A DNA stretch of 64,000 bases from Serinus canaria (taxonomy: Eukaryota; Chordata; Aves; Passeriformes; Fringillidae). The notes beneath the pieces were generated by a model. That model searched no databases. It was given only the letters and a program-made list of their open reading frames with translations, and was not told where the DNA came from. Made by a program: the position numbers and the translations under genes. Positions 1 through 10,447 of the stretch are shown here, one piece after another (the first letter of the stretch is position 1; each line of letters opens with the position of its first letter). Where the stretch lies: positions 64,699,179 to 64,763,178 of the forward strand of contig NC_066317.1 of the NCBI RefSeq assembly GCF_022539315.1. The letters run 5' to 3'.

Positions 1-3000
1 CTGTCATGGAAGATGGAAGGACAAACCACTTGTGTTGTTCAAATCTGCTTTCTGCAAAGTTAATTTTATTTGCTTTTCTTTTCCTGATGGAGCCAAGTTG
101 CTGTGTCCTGGTCAGGGGATGGTGCCATGGTTTTGGATGCTCCTAAAGCCTTGATGGGTCTTTCTGAATTCTGGTGCCCCATCTGCTCTTGGACAGGTGG
201 AACCCCTTGGATTAATATTCCCAGCAGTCTCTGTGCTTGGATTACACATGCCTAACATCACCTGCTTGTGCTGTCACCAGAGCCTGCAAGAAAAGCTTTT
301 CCCTTGTTGAGGAGGAAATGCCTGAAAAGGAGCTTTTTACATCCCAATGACACATTCAACTCAGCCACTTTGGAAATATAGTTGGTGGGAGCAGCATGTC
401 CTGGTTGCTCATAAGGATTCTCTTCATCCAGCTGTGGCCTGTCAGGGCCAGCTGTTGGGAGATCACTGACCTGCATCCCTTGCTGGAGATGAGTTGTTTG
501 TGAGGTTGGACACTGTGCTTGCAGAAGAAAGGCAGTGTATGGGATGGGCTGTCCCTGATGGAGAGGGGGAGTGCAACACCTTGGGAAGATGATCTTATTT
601 CTTTGCCTCCAGAAAAACAGTAAATTCATGCTTTTAGATCTGTAAAAGTGCTTGTGGGTACCAACATCTTGCAGAATAGTTGGCTGTGTACATCTCGTGG
701 TTTCAGCTCTTGAATGCAGAGGATGAAGCAGAAGCATCTGAGGGGTTGGGATTTTATTTTAGATCAAGTCAATGTTTCAGATTTTAGGACATAAATGGGG
801 GTCTGAACTTTATGGTATTGAACCTCTGTCCTTTTTATGAAAATAAAAAGACTCTTCTCTCTGTGGTTATGTTTGTGTTATTTTGGTTAAATAACTTGAG
901 ATCTTTATTCACATGATTTGAAATGTTTTGAGATTATTGCTTAAAAAAATCAACCCAACTTTCTGAAGGATTTTGAAGGAAAAAAAATTAATTTCTCTGA
1001 AAGCAGTAGCTCAGTCATCAGTAGGGAATGAGTGTGTACAGCCCCCACAGGGGCAGATTTGATTGTCTGATAGACATCAGTAACTGCTATTTTTCTTTAC
1101 AAAAGACCCTTTGGCTTAATACTAAAGACATATATAGTCCATTTTTGCAAAAAGAACATCTGAAAAACTGCTTTAGAAATGTTAGTTATTATCAAACACA
1201 AACTTCAGAACATTTTAATTTTTCTAAATTATGGTATCAGTGCAAAGACAATAAATTGGAACTGAAGGATGCATTCCAATTTCTCCGTGCTTTAGACAAA
1301 ACATTTGTGCATCTGTATCTTTTTTATGTATGTTGAAAGTGCCATATGGAGAGGTCACTCTGTATTTCAACTGGCAGATGAAATAGGCCAGAAGTAGGAA
1401 GCAATTCTAAACCAAAGGGTTTTTCAGTGAAGGAAAAGCCCCAGATTTGCTTTTGTCCTGTGGTGGACATTTATACTGTTGACTAATAATTATGATTTGT
1501 TGTATTCTAACAAAGAGACATCAGTGGGTGATTTTTTTGTCAAGGGGAAAAAAGATGACATATGTAGGTATAATGCTGTCTATAAAAGGCAGAAAGCTTG
1601 AAGGCAAATACAGTGAGCTGGAAAATGGTGATCTGTATGCTTAGTAAACAAAATGTAGGTGAGCAACTGCAGTTCCATCTTTTACACACAAATGGGGAAA
1701 AAAACCCTTTCAGTTGTGTCTGAGTCACCAAAGCCAATTAAATGCAGGGGCTTAAAGAAGAGATCATGAAAAGAATTAGGGATGAAAATACCAAGTATTT
1801 GACAAAAGCCTGGTGGGGGAATGTGATTATCATCAGGGCTACTGGGGAGAAGTGTAGTAGATGACTTCATGGTCATAAGAAGATGCTGTTCCTCCTGAGT
1901 TTTGCAACTTGCAAAGAAGCAGCACAACTTAGATCTGTCCAAAAAGGCTCAGGAATAGTGAGGACAAATTTCTGTTGATGCTCTACTGTGGCAGTGGCCT
2001 GATGGCATTATCTGCTGAGGGGAAAAAATAGAGATGGCTGAGGTCTCCAGGGAGGATGGAGAGCAAAGTGATGGTTCTGCTTTGGTCTTAACCAATGCAT
2101 GTTCTGCACCTTTGCAAAATTTAATATTAGTTTTATCATAGGGAAACTCAGAGTGTGAGCTGTCACCATCAGAGTGATGGAGTTTGGGAACAGGGAACAG
2201 GATGGGCAAAGGAAAGAGCAGAATCTGAACCTGGGTGGATGCTGGAGGAGGAGGGCTCATTTCTGGGAAGGAAAGGCATGTCAGAAAATAGAGTTAGGAA
2301 GTGATGGGCTTGGGAAGGTCAGAGCTGGAAAAAACAAAAGTGGTTAAAACTGGGAAGGACACAAGTTTAAGGGGGATGAGACTGTTTTGGATGCATGGGG
2401 AGAGTAGGAGTTTAGCACTGACCACAGTTTGCCAAGCAGAGGTGGTGAAAACTGGAATATAGGGCTGGAAATGGAGATATTTTCTTCCTTAAAAAGGATT
2501 TCTCCTTCATGCTTTTAGACCTCTAATGGATTCTTGGTTTGAGAATAATTGTGGTTATTTTCTTGTTCTTTTTCTCCTTCTTGTTCCAGCCAAAAATAGA
2601 ATTTTATGTAACAATCAAAGACACGAAGTTTATTTCTTGAAGGACATGTTTAATGCTAACACGTCAGGACAGTGTTTTGGTTTTGTTTCTGTTCCATTTT
2701 TCCAACCAGGAGAAATCACATGAAATTTATCATTAAATCAGAGGCACAAAAGGTTTTCTCAGCAGAGCATGGTGTCAGTACTTTGACTTAGAAAGGATTG
2801 TGCAATTCCACGCTGTATTTTTCCTCTTGCAATCCACTTGTCACAGTATGTTGTTCCCATTATGAGCTCATGCTTCAGGAAATTGTGCCACTTTTTTTTA
2901 ATTTTAATTTTTTTTATCACAGGATTTTCAAAGTGACTATATCTGCTCCCTATAATTTCAAAGCAGAGAAAGAGACTTCCTAGGGCATGTTCTAGCCTTT

Positions 3001-4340
3001 CTATTTCTGTAACAAAGATCTGCAACTTGGTGGTAGAAGACAAATGATTCATTTTGTCAGGAAAATACCACTTTTCTAAGTGGTTGTCAGGGCATGTCTG
3101 AAGCAAACACAGAAAGATTAAAAGCAATCATGTTATGTAAACATTCACCAGGACTTTGGGAAGCAGACAAGGAATCAAAAGTCAAGAAACTTTGGATGGG
3201 TTGCAATAAATATATTGTCCTATATATTTCCATAGTGGTTTGGGCTTGTAAATTGTGGGGCCAATTGCAAGGAAATACTGAATGTTGTTTTATATGGGAT
3301 TTGGATAGCAATAAACAAACAGATTTCTGCCTGGGTTTCGTTGCTTAAAGAAGTGTTGAGTAAATGTAATGTAATTTTTTGAAGCAAACCAGGTTGCAGT
3401 GAGAGGAAATATTACTTAAAACTCCAAGTGATTTCAGGAGTCGTGGAACTGCCAAGGGAAGTCACTCAAGATTTTCAGCAATATATTTTGATGAATATAA
3501 TATGTGTGTTGCTTTATACTTTGATGATGAATCAGGAAAACCCCTGCAAGAGGCACAGAAAGAGCAACTGTATTTTACATCTTGTCCATTGTTTCCTTTT
3601 AGTTTGGCTCTGTGCCCTTCTTGTAAAAAATTGTGTTTCTGTAAATTCACTTTATATACATTTGCATCACATTTATATAAATGTAAATTATATCAAGATA
3701 TCAGATGCTCTTGGAATTATTCATTCTCCATGACAAGATGTGTCCATGATAAGCTGTAGACAGTTTTTCAGAGATCTATTAGAAATACTTTCATGAGCCT
3801 TTCCCCCTCAGTTTTGGTGCTTTTCCAGAAAGAACCCATTGCCTCTTTTATTCATAATTTAGTGTGATTATCTGCCATTGTCCCAAAAGGATTCTGACAG
3901 AAGGTTGTCCTCATATGAAAGGGATTTTAGCTGGCAGTGGCAGGAGGCTCCTGCTGGTCCCTCAGGCTGTAGGAGGGGAGCAGGGCACTGAATTCCCACG
4001 TGCTCACAGTCTGATGGGAGCCCTTGAACCAGGATTGCCTTGGATGTAGGTCCTCTCTTAGGAAATTACTGCTTGAATTTGGAAACTCTGCCTTTTCCAC
4101 CTGGCCCAGTGCTAACCCTTCGTGCTCATCCAGCAGCTTCAGCATTGCTGGTCCCCTGGTCCCTTAGAAAATGTGGTCCCCTTTTTCACTTAGAAAATGT
4201 TCATTTTGAGTTTCATTTCAATGCATGGCACACTAGGTAAGAGAAGAGGAAAACTGATACAGGCTCTTCATGGTACAGTTCTGCCTTTTTTAACACCAGG
4301 GATGCACAGCTCAGGATGAGTACTGTTAAGTCAACACACT
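1..4340. other. Unique sequence, no gene recognised
   Basis: I see no repeat family, RNA gene or convincing exon here. The open frames (for example 258-737 on the minus strand, 159 codons) have low-complexity, Pro/Gln/Ser-rich or Phe/Cys-rich content and no domain. A possible polyadenylation hexamer AATAAA sits near 841 and is followed by a GT-rich stretch, but without an upstream exon it is not interpretable. A 12-bp word, CTTAGAAAATGT, is repeated at 4163 and 4189. Stretches near 1.6-2.5 kb are somewhat purine-rich and could be an old unrecognised repeat. Confidence 0.5.
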
Positions 4341-4343
4341 TTC

Positions 4344-4358
4344 TTTTTTTTTTTTTTT
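4344..4358. repeat. Poly-T tract
   Basis: An uninterrupted run of about 15 T. No retroposed sequence could be recognised next to it, so it is called simply as a homopolymer. Confidence 0.85.
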
Positions 4359-4696
4359 GGTTAGCTTTTTCACAGCACTGGTTTATTTTTGAAAGATGAA
4401 GATGTCAAGCCCTATAGAGGAATTCAGCATTTTTTGCCCAACTCATCATTCAACGTCAGATGTTTGCAAATCTGACATGGAATGAGGAGTTGATCCAACC
4501 AGATCTCATGGTGGCCTATCAGGAGCTTGTCATCAAGGAATCCACACTGGTTTATTTAGTCATTGTAAATGGCTTTGCATCTCTTGGCTGTTTTCATCAC
4601 TAGCTGTTAATAAGTCTTGACCTCAACTTGGGTTTGGTCTTCTAGTTACTTGTGCTGCAGCATCATTCCATCACTGGTGGTGCTGTAGCTTCACAG

Positions 4697-4734
4697 CATT
4701 CCCTGGACTTCTTGACATTCCCTGTACTTCTTGA
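4697..4734. repeat. Two-copy 19-bp tandem repeat
   Basis: CATTCCCTGGACTTCTTGA is followed directly by a second copy differing at one base (GGACTT to GTACTT). A recent local duplication is the simplest explanation. Confidence 0.85.
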
Positions 4735-4807
4735 CCAGTACATTTATTTCCCAAATCATTAGGAAGTAGTATTGTACAAATTGCATTTTGGAGCCCTGTT
4801 TGGAGAA

Positions 4808-4860
4808 GGAGGTTGGGTTGGACCAGATGATCTTGTTCTCCTTTCCAGCCAAAGTTATTG
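4808..4860 (+). mobile_element. Possible CR1 LINE 3'-end scrap
   Basis: The string GGGTTGGACCAGATGATC followed by a pyrimidine-rich stretch ending in CCAGCC resembles the 3' untranslated end of avian CR1 (GGTTGGACTAGATGATCT...TTCCAACC). The terminal ATTCTATGATT-type octamer repeat is not intact; the sequence continues as TTATTGCAAGATTTTTATG. The preceding bases do not match CR1. The match is short, so chance or another family cannot be excluded. Confidence 0.4.
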
Positions 4861-6300
4861 CAAGATTTTTATGCTGAGGTTTTCTCTTAATCCTTTGTTG
4901 GTTGTTTCTCCTTCCCAGGTTATTGCTGTTCCACTGGTTATCCTTGGTGGTGTGGATACAAAGCCACTCTTGGTATTCAGCATTGACAATTAGTTTAGTA
5001 GACTGGCATTTGTTTATTAATCACTCTTAATGTTTACTATGCCCTGCTACCAACCAGAGATCCTCTCTGGTTATTTATCACAGACTTGACTGAAACCAAA
5101 GTTCACCAGGTGTGCCCTTATTCAATGAGATCCTTGTGGTACCTACATCAGAGGGTGAAGGTGGTTTCTTGGGTGATCACAGGTGAACCTTTTCAGGTTT
5201 CAATTCTCCTTGGAGCTCTCAGTCCCAAGCATCCCAGCTTTTCACTTCCACACTCTCAGAGTTGCAGTTGTGTTTTTCATGCATTGCAGCAGCCCCACTG
5301 CTTTGATTTCTTTGATCTGGCTGCAGCGTTTTATCAGAGAGGTGGAATTTAAATTTCAAATTTACACTTGTTTATAGAGTTTGTCTTGATAAATGGGCTG
5401 TTAGTTAGGTAAATCACTGTTCATTGAGAAGCTGTAATGCAGGAAATCTGCAAAAATGATGATGAGTGTTGCACTGCAAGGTAAAAATGTGACTTTTAAT
5501 AGGGGTGGAGGTCCCTGGAGTGATTGAAAGTACTGTGTTGTCTACCCAGTGTTAGAGTGGGGATGGAGGGAGGAGTGGCTGCTGAGGGTTTGTTAAGAAC
5601 TGAGCTGGCTGGTTCCTCAGTTTAGCTGGCCGAAGATGCTGTCCCATCATTGTGCAGGAGTCTGGGGGCAGAGGATTTTCCTCCCAGGTGGGGAAATGGG
5701 TGGGGTAAAGCACATCAGGGGCTTAACAGACTGCTGAGGGGAAGGTAGTGCCTCCTTCCCTTAAGTTTCTAAATCTGTTTCATTCTTAAAAAATATTATA
5801 AGTTGACTTTGGCATCTGTTAGAACTTAGGAAGTAATAAATGCAAATGAAGAGAGAGCTGCTGACAATGTCAGGTTGTTGTCTATGTCCATTTTAGTAAT
5901 ATGTATAGCAAACCATGAATCTTGTGTATTTTATTCACATTTATTCCTAAAAATTGAATGAATTGCTCTTACTTTCTTAGAAATTCTCTGTTCTGCTCAG
6001 TTACTCTTTCCATTACATACAGTTTGAGTGGCTTCACTTGATAGTAAATGTGATGTCAGAGCAGTAATGCCTCCCAAGGACAGGAATAAAGCTGTGTTTC
6101 AGTACTTACCTTATTTCTGTGAACACTTGTTTTCAGGGAGATGGAGAAATCTGTATTTGTCTTTTTCACAAAGCAAATGGAAAATCTTTTAATGGTAAAT
6201 TTTAAAGGAAGATACTTTAAAAATATAATTCAAGAAATTGCAGATCCTTTTACTTTTCTTGGGTGTTGTAAGCTTGACCTAGTTTTGAATATCATTGTGG
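4861..6300. other. Unique sequence, nothing recognised
   Basis: AT-rich to moderately GC sequence without repeat family, RNA gene or supported exon. 5500-5760 is more GC-rich and purine-rich (GGATGGAGGGAGGAGTGG at about 5562), but shows no family I know. Confidence 0.5.
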
Positions 6301-6310
6301 CTTCAAATAA

Positions 6311-6420
6311 GGAAAAAACCAAACCAGGAAAAAACAAAAAACCAAAAATGAAATAAAAAAACCAAACAACAACAAACCCCAAAACAAAAACAAACAAGAA
6401 ACCCCCCAAAAAAACCAAAT
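6311..6420. repeat. A-rich (AAACC/AAAAC) low-complexity tract
   Basis: About 110 bases built almost only of A and C on this strand, with repeated AAACC, AAAAC and AACAAC words. It is the strand complement in composition of the GT-rich tract at 36.3 kb. Such tracts may be degenerate microsatellites or expanded tails of retroposons; no retroposon body was recognised upstream. Confidence 0.8.
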
Positions 6421-6425
6421 CCTAA

Positions 6426-7359
6426 AAGTCCACAAAAGTGAAAAAAAGGAAAGAAACCTTCCTATTGAGATTTTAATTCTGGAGATATTCCAGCATGGGC
6501 TACTATTTCACATACATATTTAATAATCTTAATTCATATTGAGGGCAAAAAGAGCATTGTTGTAATGGTACGTATGACTTAGATTAAATATGCTATTTAA
6601 ATGGAGCACTCTAAAGGGTATGAAAGTGTTTATAAGTTTATTTTTATTCTGACTTGTTACTAAGGCTGGTTAAGAGAGCTGAAAAACGTCTCATTTGTAA
6701 CTGTTCTTCTTGCTATTGCCAAATATTGTCATTCCCCCTCTTCCTCCCCTTGCCTGCAGGTTTTGAAGGGAACCAAAATTAACATGCCTGTCCTTATTAA
6801 TTATGCTTTCTATTTACACAGTGCAAAATAGTGACAAAATTAGTTTCCTATTGTAACAATATCTTTCTGTCACCACTGCTCTGGGAATATTATTGTTTGT
6901 TTCTCTACCTCCATGGAGTCAAACCCATCTAAGAAATTTTCATTAGTAAGGTGGAATCTGAGGAATAAAGATGTGAAAATATCTTTTTTGAAAATATAAT
7001 TTTTTGAAGATGAGGAATCTTGCTCCTGTTTGCAGTGACAGGAATGTGAATGGTGCATCAGGGGATTTACTGACTGAGGTGGATGTTCTTAAAATGATGT
7101 TATTACTGCAACTCAAGACACCTGGTTTCAGTGGTGCCCAGTTTAACTCTCTAAGGTTTAGCTTCAAAAGGTTGTGAGTAATTTTTTTGTGTGCTGTAAA
7201 TTACTTTCTGCTGATTACAACTTCTTTTTGCTTCTATTAATAGTTTGCCATGTTTTAAAAAAAACAACAGTATGGGTTGAAATTTTAGAAAATTAAGTTG
7301 TCTGCCCAGATTTATAGTATATAAATTGTCAAACTGCAGGGTCTTTTTATGGGATTATT
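6426..7359. other. Unique AT-rich sequence, nothing recognised
   Basis: Low-complexity AT-rich DNA with no repeat family or exon recognised. The ancient LINE downstream may begin somewhat before its called start, because its 5' edge fades gradually. Confidence 0.45.
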
Positions 7360-8110
7360 TTTAATGAGGGTAATAGTGTTGATTTAACAATCTAGGTTTC
7401 TCTATCACATTTGACTTGACACCATGCAACATATTAAGTGGAAAACCAGAATGGTGCAAAATGAACACTAAAGATGAAGTGGATTAAAAATGGGCAGATT
7501 GTACCAGTCCTGTAGGGAATTTTTTGCCTTAATCCTTGCTGCCATTTTTATCCATGATGTGGAAAAAACCTGTAAAGACATCCTTGATGTTTGTTGTGGA
7601 GTCAAAGATGGAGATCAGTGAAGACAGGAAGTCACAGGCACAGGTAGCTCTGGATCACCTGGTTTTATGGGCTTATTTTAATATATGATTTAATAAATTG
7701 GAGGATGAAGTCAGAGGCACAAAAGCAAAAGCTGCATGTCATGGTGGCAGTGGTGAATCAACTCCAGATGAACCTGGACTTGCAGAGCTGCTGTTGCAGA
7801 GTCATGGCCAAAATGAGGGATCACTCCCATTTCAGGCACAGGGAATTGCTGCTCCAGGGCAACTGAGAGCTGGGTCCCTCCACCAGGTGGGGAAAGTTCT
7901 GGAAAAGAAGCACAAGGATGGTTCAAAGGCCATGTCATTTGAGACAGAAGAGAGAAACTTGCTTAATCCAAGATGAAAACAAAAAATTGTCTAAGATATG
8001 GTAATTTAGACAAATTTAAGGTAGATGTGAGGTGAGACTGTTTACCCCAAGAGTAATCCCTCAGTTTATCAGTGCTGAGGGGTGTGGAGAGGATGACTAA
8101 CACAGCCTGG
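7360..8110 (+). mobile_element. Ancient CR1-type LINE, ORF2 (reverse transcriptase) remnant
   Basis: This is a heavily mutated fragment of a CR1-superfamily LINE, whose ORF2 encodes an endonuclease and reverse transcriptase. Along about 750 bases the order of old amniote CR1 ORF2 sequence can be followed on the plus strand: GTAATAGTGTTGATTTAA near 7368, CATATTAAGTGGAAAA at 7430, TGGATTAAAAATGGGC near 7481, a degenerate RT catalytic-region counterpart near 7580-7600 (GATGTTTG followed by AAAGATGG), GATCACCTGG near 7651, GAATCAACTCCAGATGAAC at about 7754, GTTGCAGAGTCATGGCC near 7793, and the distal stretch around CAAATTTAAGGTAG near 8009. The frame is broken by stops and indels, so it is non-functional. 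Recognition is from remembered family sequence, not an alignment. The 3' end beyond 8110 could not be followed. Confidence 0.72.
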
Positions 8111-9904
8111 AGAAAATGGGATGAGTGTGCAGGAGTTTGGGCATGGAACCATATGATTTTTAGCAGTAGAAAGTAAAGGTCCTGTCACCTGCAGCTCCCT
8201 GCACAGGAGCTCTCAGTGGAGGAGCATCATCCAGTGGGTTTTGTGTGGGAAGGAGTGAAAATGCTTTGAGCTGAAGTGCTTGTTGTAAATAAGAAACAAG
8301 AAGGATGAAAAAGAGTGAGTGAGCTGTGCAGTGGCAAGCAGGAGAAAAAGGCTGCAGGGAGATTTTCTGTCATTTTCAGACTTTTTTTGAAGGACAACCT
8401 TAGTGCCTTAAGAAAGAAGAAGGAAGCAGAAGCCTACAAAAATCACATGCATTTTAAATACTGCCCGTTCCTAGATGTGAGGATAGAACCCTACTGAGAT
8501 TCAGAATGTAACAATGTACAAAAGTGAGCAGCCAAGGCATTTATCTTGTTTCTCTTACCTGCTGTACCTAACTTTGGGAGGCTTCATGATTATTCTCCCA
8601 GAATCTTTAATATTCAGAAATCCCATGTAGTTTGGCTGGTCTTTTACACTGAATTGCAGCAGCTGCACACAACTTACTGTGCCAGTGCTGGGAGTATTTA
8701 ATTGTGGGAGGCTACTGAATTCATCTGCCCAGACACTGTGGTAAGGAAATCTTCATTAGAGCATCTTCAAATGTGCAGAGTTAAGAAAACACAATGGGAA
8801 CAGATGAGCAGGATTCCCACAGCTGGTCCCTCCCCAGGGTCCACGGCAGCATGGGTGGTTTGGCATGTGAGTGAGATTATTATTTTTATTATTGCTTTAA
8901 AGCTGATATTAAATCAAAGATTGTACAGGGGCTTCTGCCAACCAAAACAAAAACATTTATAATCCAAGTGGGACCCTTCAGGGGTGCGTCAGAAATGAAA
9001 GTTTCCAAAATTATTCAAGTATACATGAAGCAGCTGGAACTGCTTTGGGTTATGTTCTTGGTGTTTTGAGGTAATGCTATGAAAATCAAATATGTTTATT
9101 ATTTTCATAAGCTTTGTGCAAGAGTTTCACTTGGCCCTCTTAATAAGCAGTTTACATTTGGAGATCTGTCCTTTTGTAAATGATATCTCACAGTTTTAAT
9201 TTCTCTGATGTCTATCACTGTAACCAAGTCTGAAATTAGAGATGGAATCTTCTCCTGAAAATTAAACCCCAATTAATTTCAATTGGAAGGAAACAAGTAC
9301 TTCAGAGAACTGTATTTGGAGAATGAAGTGTTTATTATTGTTTGAAAGCTTGGGGATATCCTCCTTGAAAGAAGTCAGGAGTTCACTGGCACCCACCCAC
9401 TTGCCATTCCCTCCCTCACATTGGGGAGTTTGGTATTTATTTTTTAATGCAGTCTTATAAAGGGATTTTTGCAAAGCAGAACTGGTCCTCAGCATTTGTG
9501 TTTATTAAATGAGAAGTGATACCAAAAATGATGTGAGCATTGCAGGTAGGTGTCACCTCTGGTCTTAAACAGGCTGGATTTCATTAGACCCTGCTTCAGA
9601 CAGCTCTCTGTCTAATTAGGAAATAAAACTCCAAAGTAGATACACCAGAAAATCAGCATAAAGATTTTCAGTGGAAGGGTATAAAGTTTGGAGTTAACAT
9701 TTTAGAAGGCTGATCAGGACCCAGCATTCACTGCAAGTCTCTACAGCGCAGGCAAAAATGATTTTTCACTTTGTGGAAGCAAACACCATCCATCCATTTC
9801 CTGAAAGCACCTTTTGTAGGTACATTTAAAATAACTGGAAAGCAAGAAACACAGTTTTTCTCTCTTTATGGGTTTCCTAAAATACCTCTGGTGAGCTATT
9901 TCTT
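8111..9904. other. Unique sequence, nothing recognised
   Basis: No supported exon, RNA gene or repeat. The first few hundred bases may still be decayed 3' sequence of the LINE that ends at about 8110, but no diagnostic words remain. Confidence 0.45.
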
Positions 9905-10240
9905 GTTGTCTTGAGGGAGGAGGCAGCGCAGGGGTTGCCATGGCGATGCGATTTCGGCTCCATCCCCAGTCAATACAGCAGCGCTGTGCTACACGCTTGG
10001 CCCATCTGTTCCCCTCGGTGGAGACCCCATTCAGCTGGAGGTTTCTTTTGTATTCACAAAGTGGGCTAATAAGTGACCTTTTATTATGGGTGGAATCCCT
10101 ACGTGGGTGGAAAATAACTTCTTTCAGATGTGGATGCTCTCTTTGTAAACGGGGAGGAAAACGGGCTTATTTTAAATTTCAAAATCAAATTACCAAAAGC
10201 TTTTCTGATAGAATATTTTTTCGGGACTAATCTGCAGGTC
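9905..10240. promoter_or_regulatory. CpG-enriched island with X-box (RFX)-like site
   Basis: Seven CpG dinucleotides fall between 9926 and 10017 and eleven between 9926 and 10223, in surroundings where CpG is rare. At 9934-9947 GTTGCCATGGCGAT matches the palindromic X-box bound by RFX factors (GTTGCCATGGCAAC) at 12 of 14 positions. A nuclear-receptor-like GTGACCTTTT lies near 10073. A 96-codon open frame (9940-10230) starts at the ATG inside the X-box but has no recognisable domain. This could be a promoter, an enhancer or a first exon; no TATA box or donor site is convincing. The motif match is seen; function is inferred. Confidence 0.35.
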
Positions 10241-10368
10241 CAGTTTAGAACTGCAAAATGCCCATTTGAGCTTGAATGAGCAAATATGTTCTGTATCACA
10301 GCACTGGTTTCACTGCCTTACTTTTAACTAACATTGTTTTAAAGAATGTCAAGTCATGAGGTTGGGGG

Positions 10369-10446
10369 TTTTTTTTGGTTTTGATTTTTTTTTTTTTAAC
10401 TTGCTGGTGGTGCTTGTAACTGAAAACCAAAAAAAAAAAAAAAAAA
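10369..10446. repeat. Poly-T / poly-A inverted repeat
   Basis: TTTTTTTTGGTTTT at 10369-10382 is perfectly complementary, in inverted order, to AAAACCAAAAAAAA at 10423-10436, giving a 14-bp stem with a 40-base spacer. The spacer contains a 13-T run (10385-10397), and the right arm continues into 18 A (10429-10446). It could extrude as a cruciform or form a hairpin in RNA. Confidence 0.85.
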
Positions 10447-10447
10447 G

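Noticed and set aside
258..737. 159-codon minus-strand frame
   Set aside because: No domain, no splice or promoter context, and low-complexity composition; consistent with chance.
836..880. AATAAA hexamer with GT-rich downstream sequence
   Set aside because: No supported exon upstream; AATAAA is frequent in AT-rich DNA.
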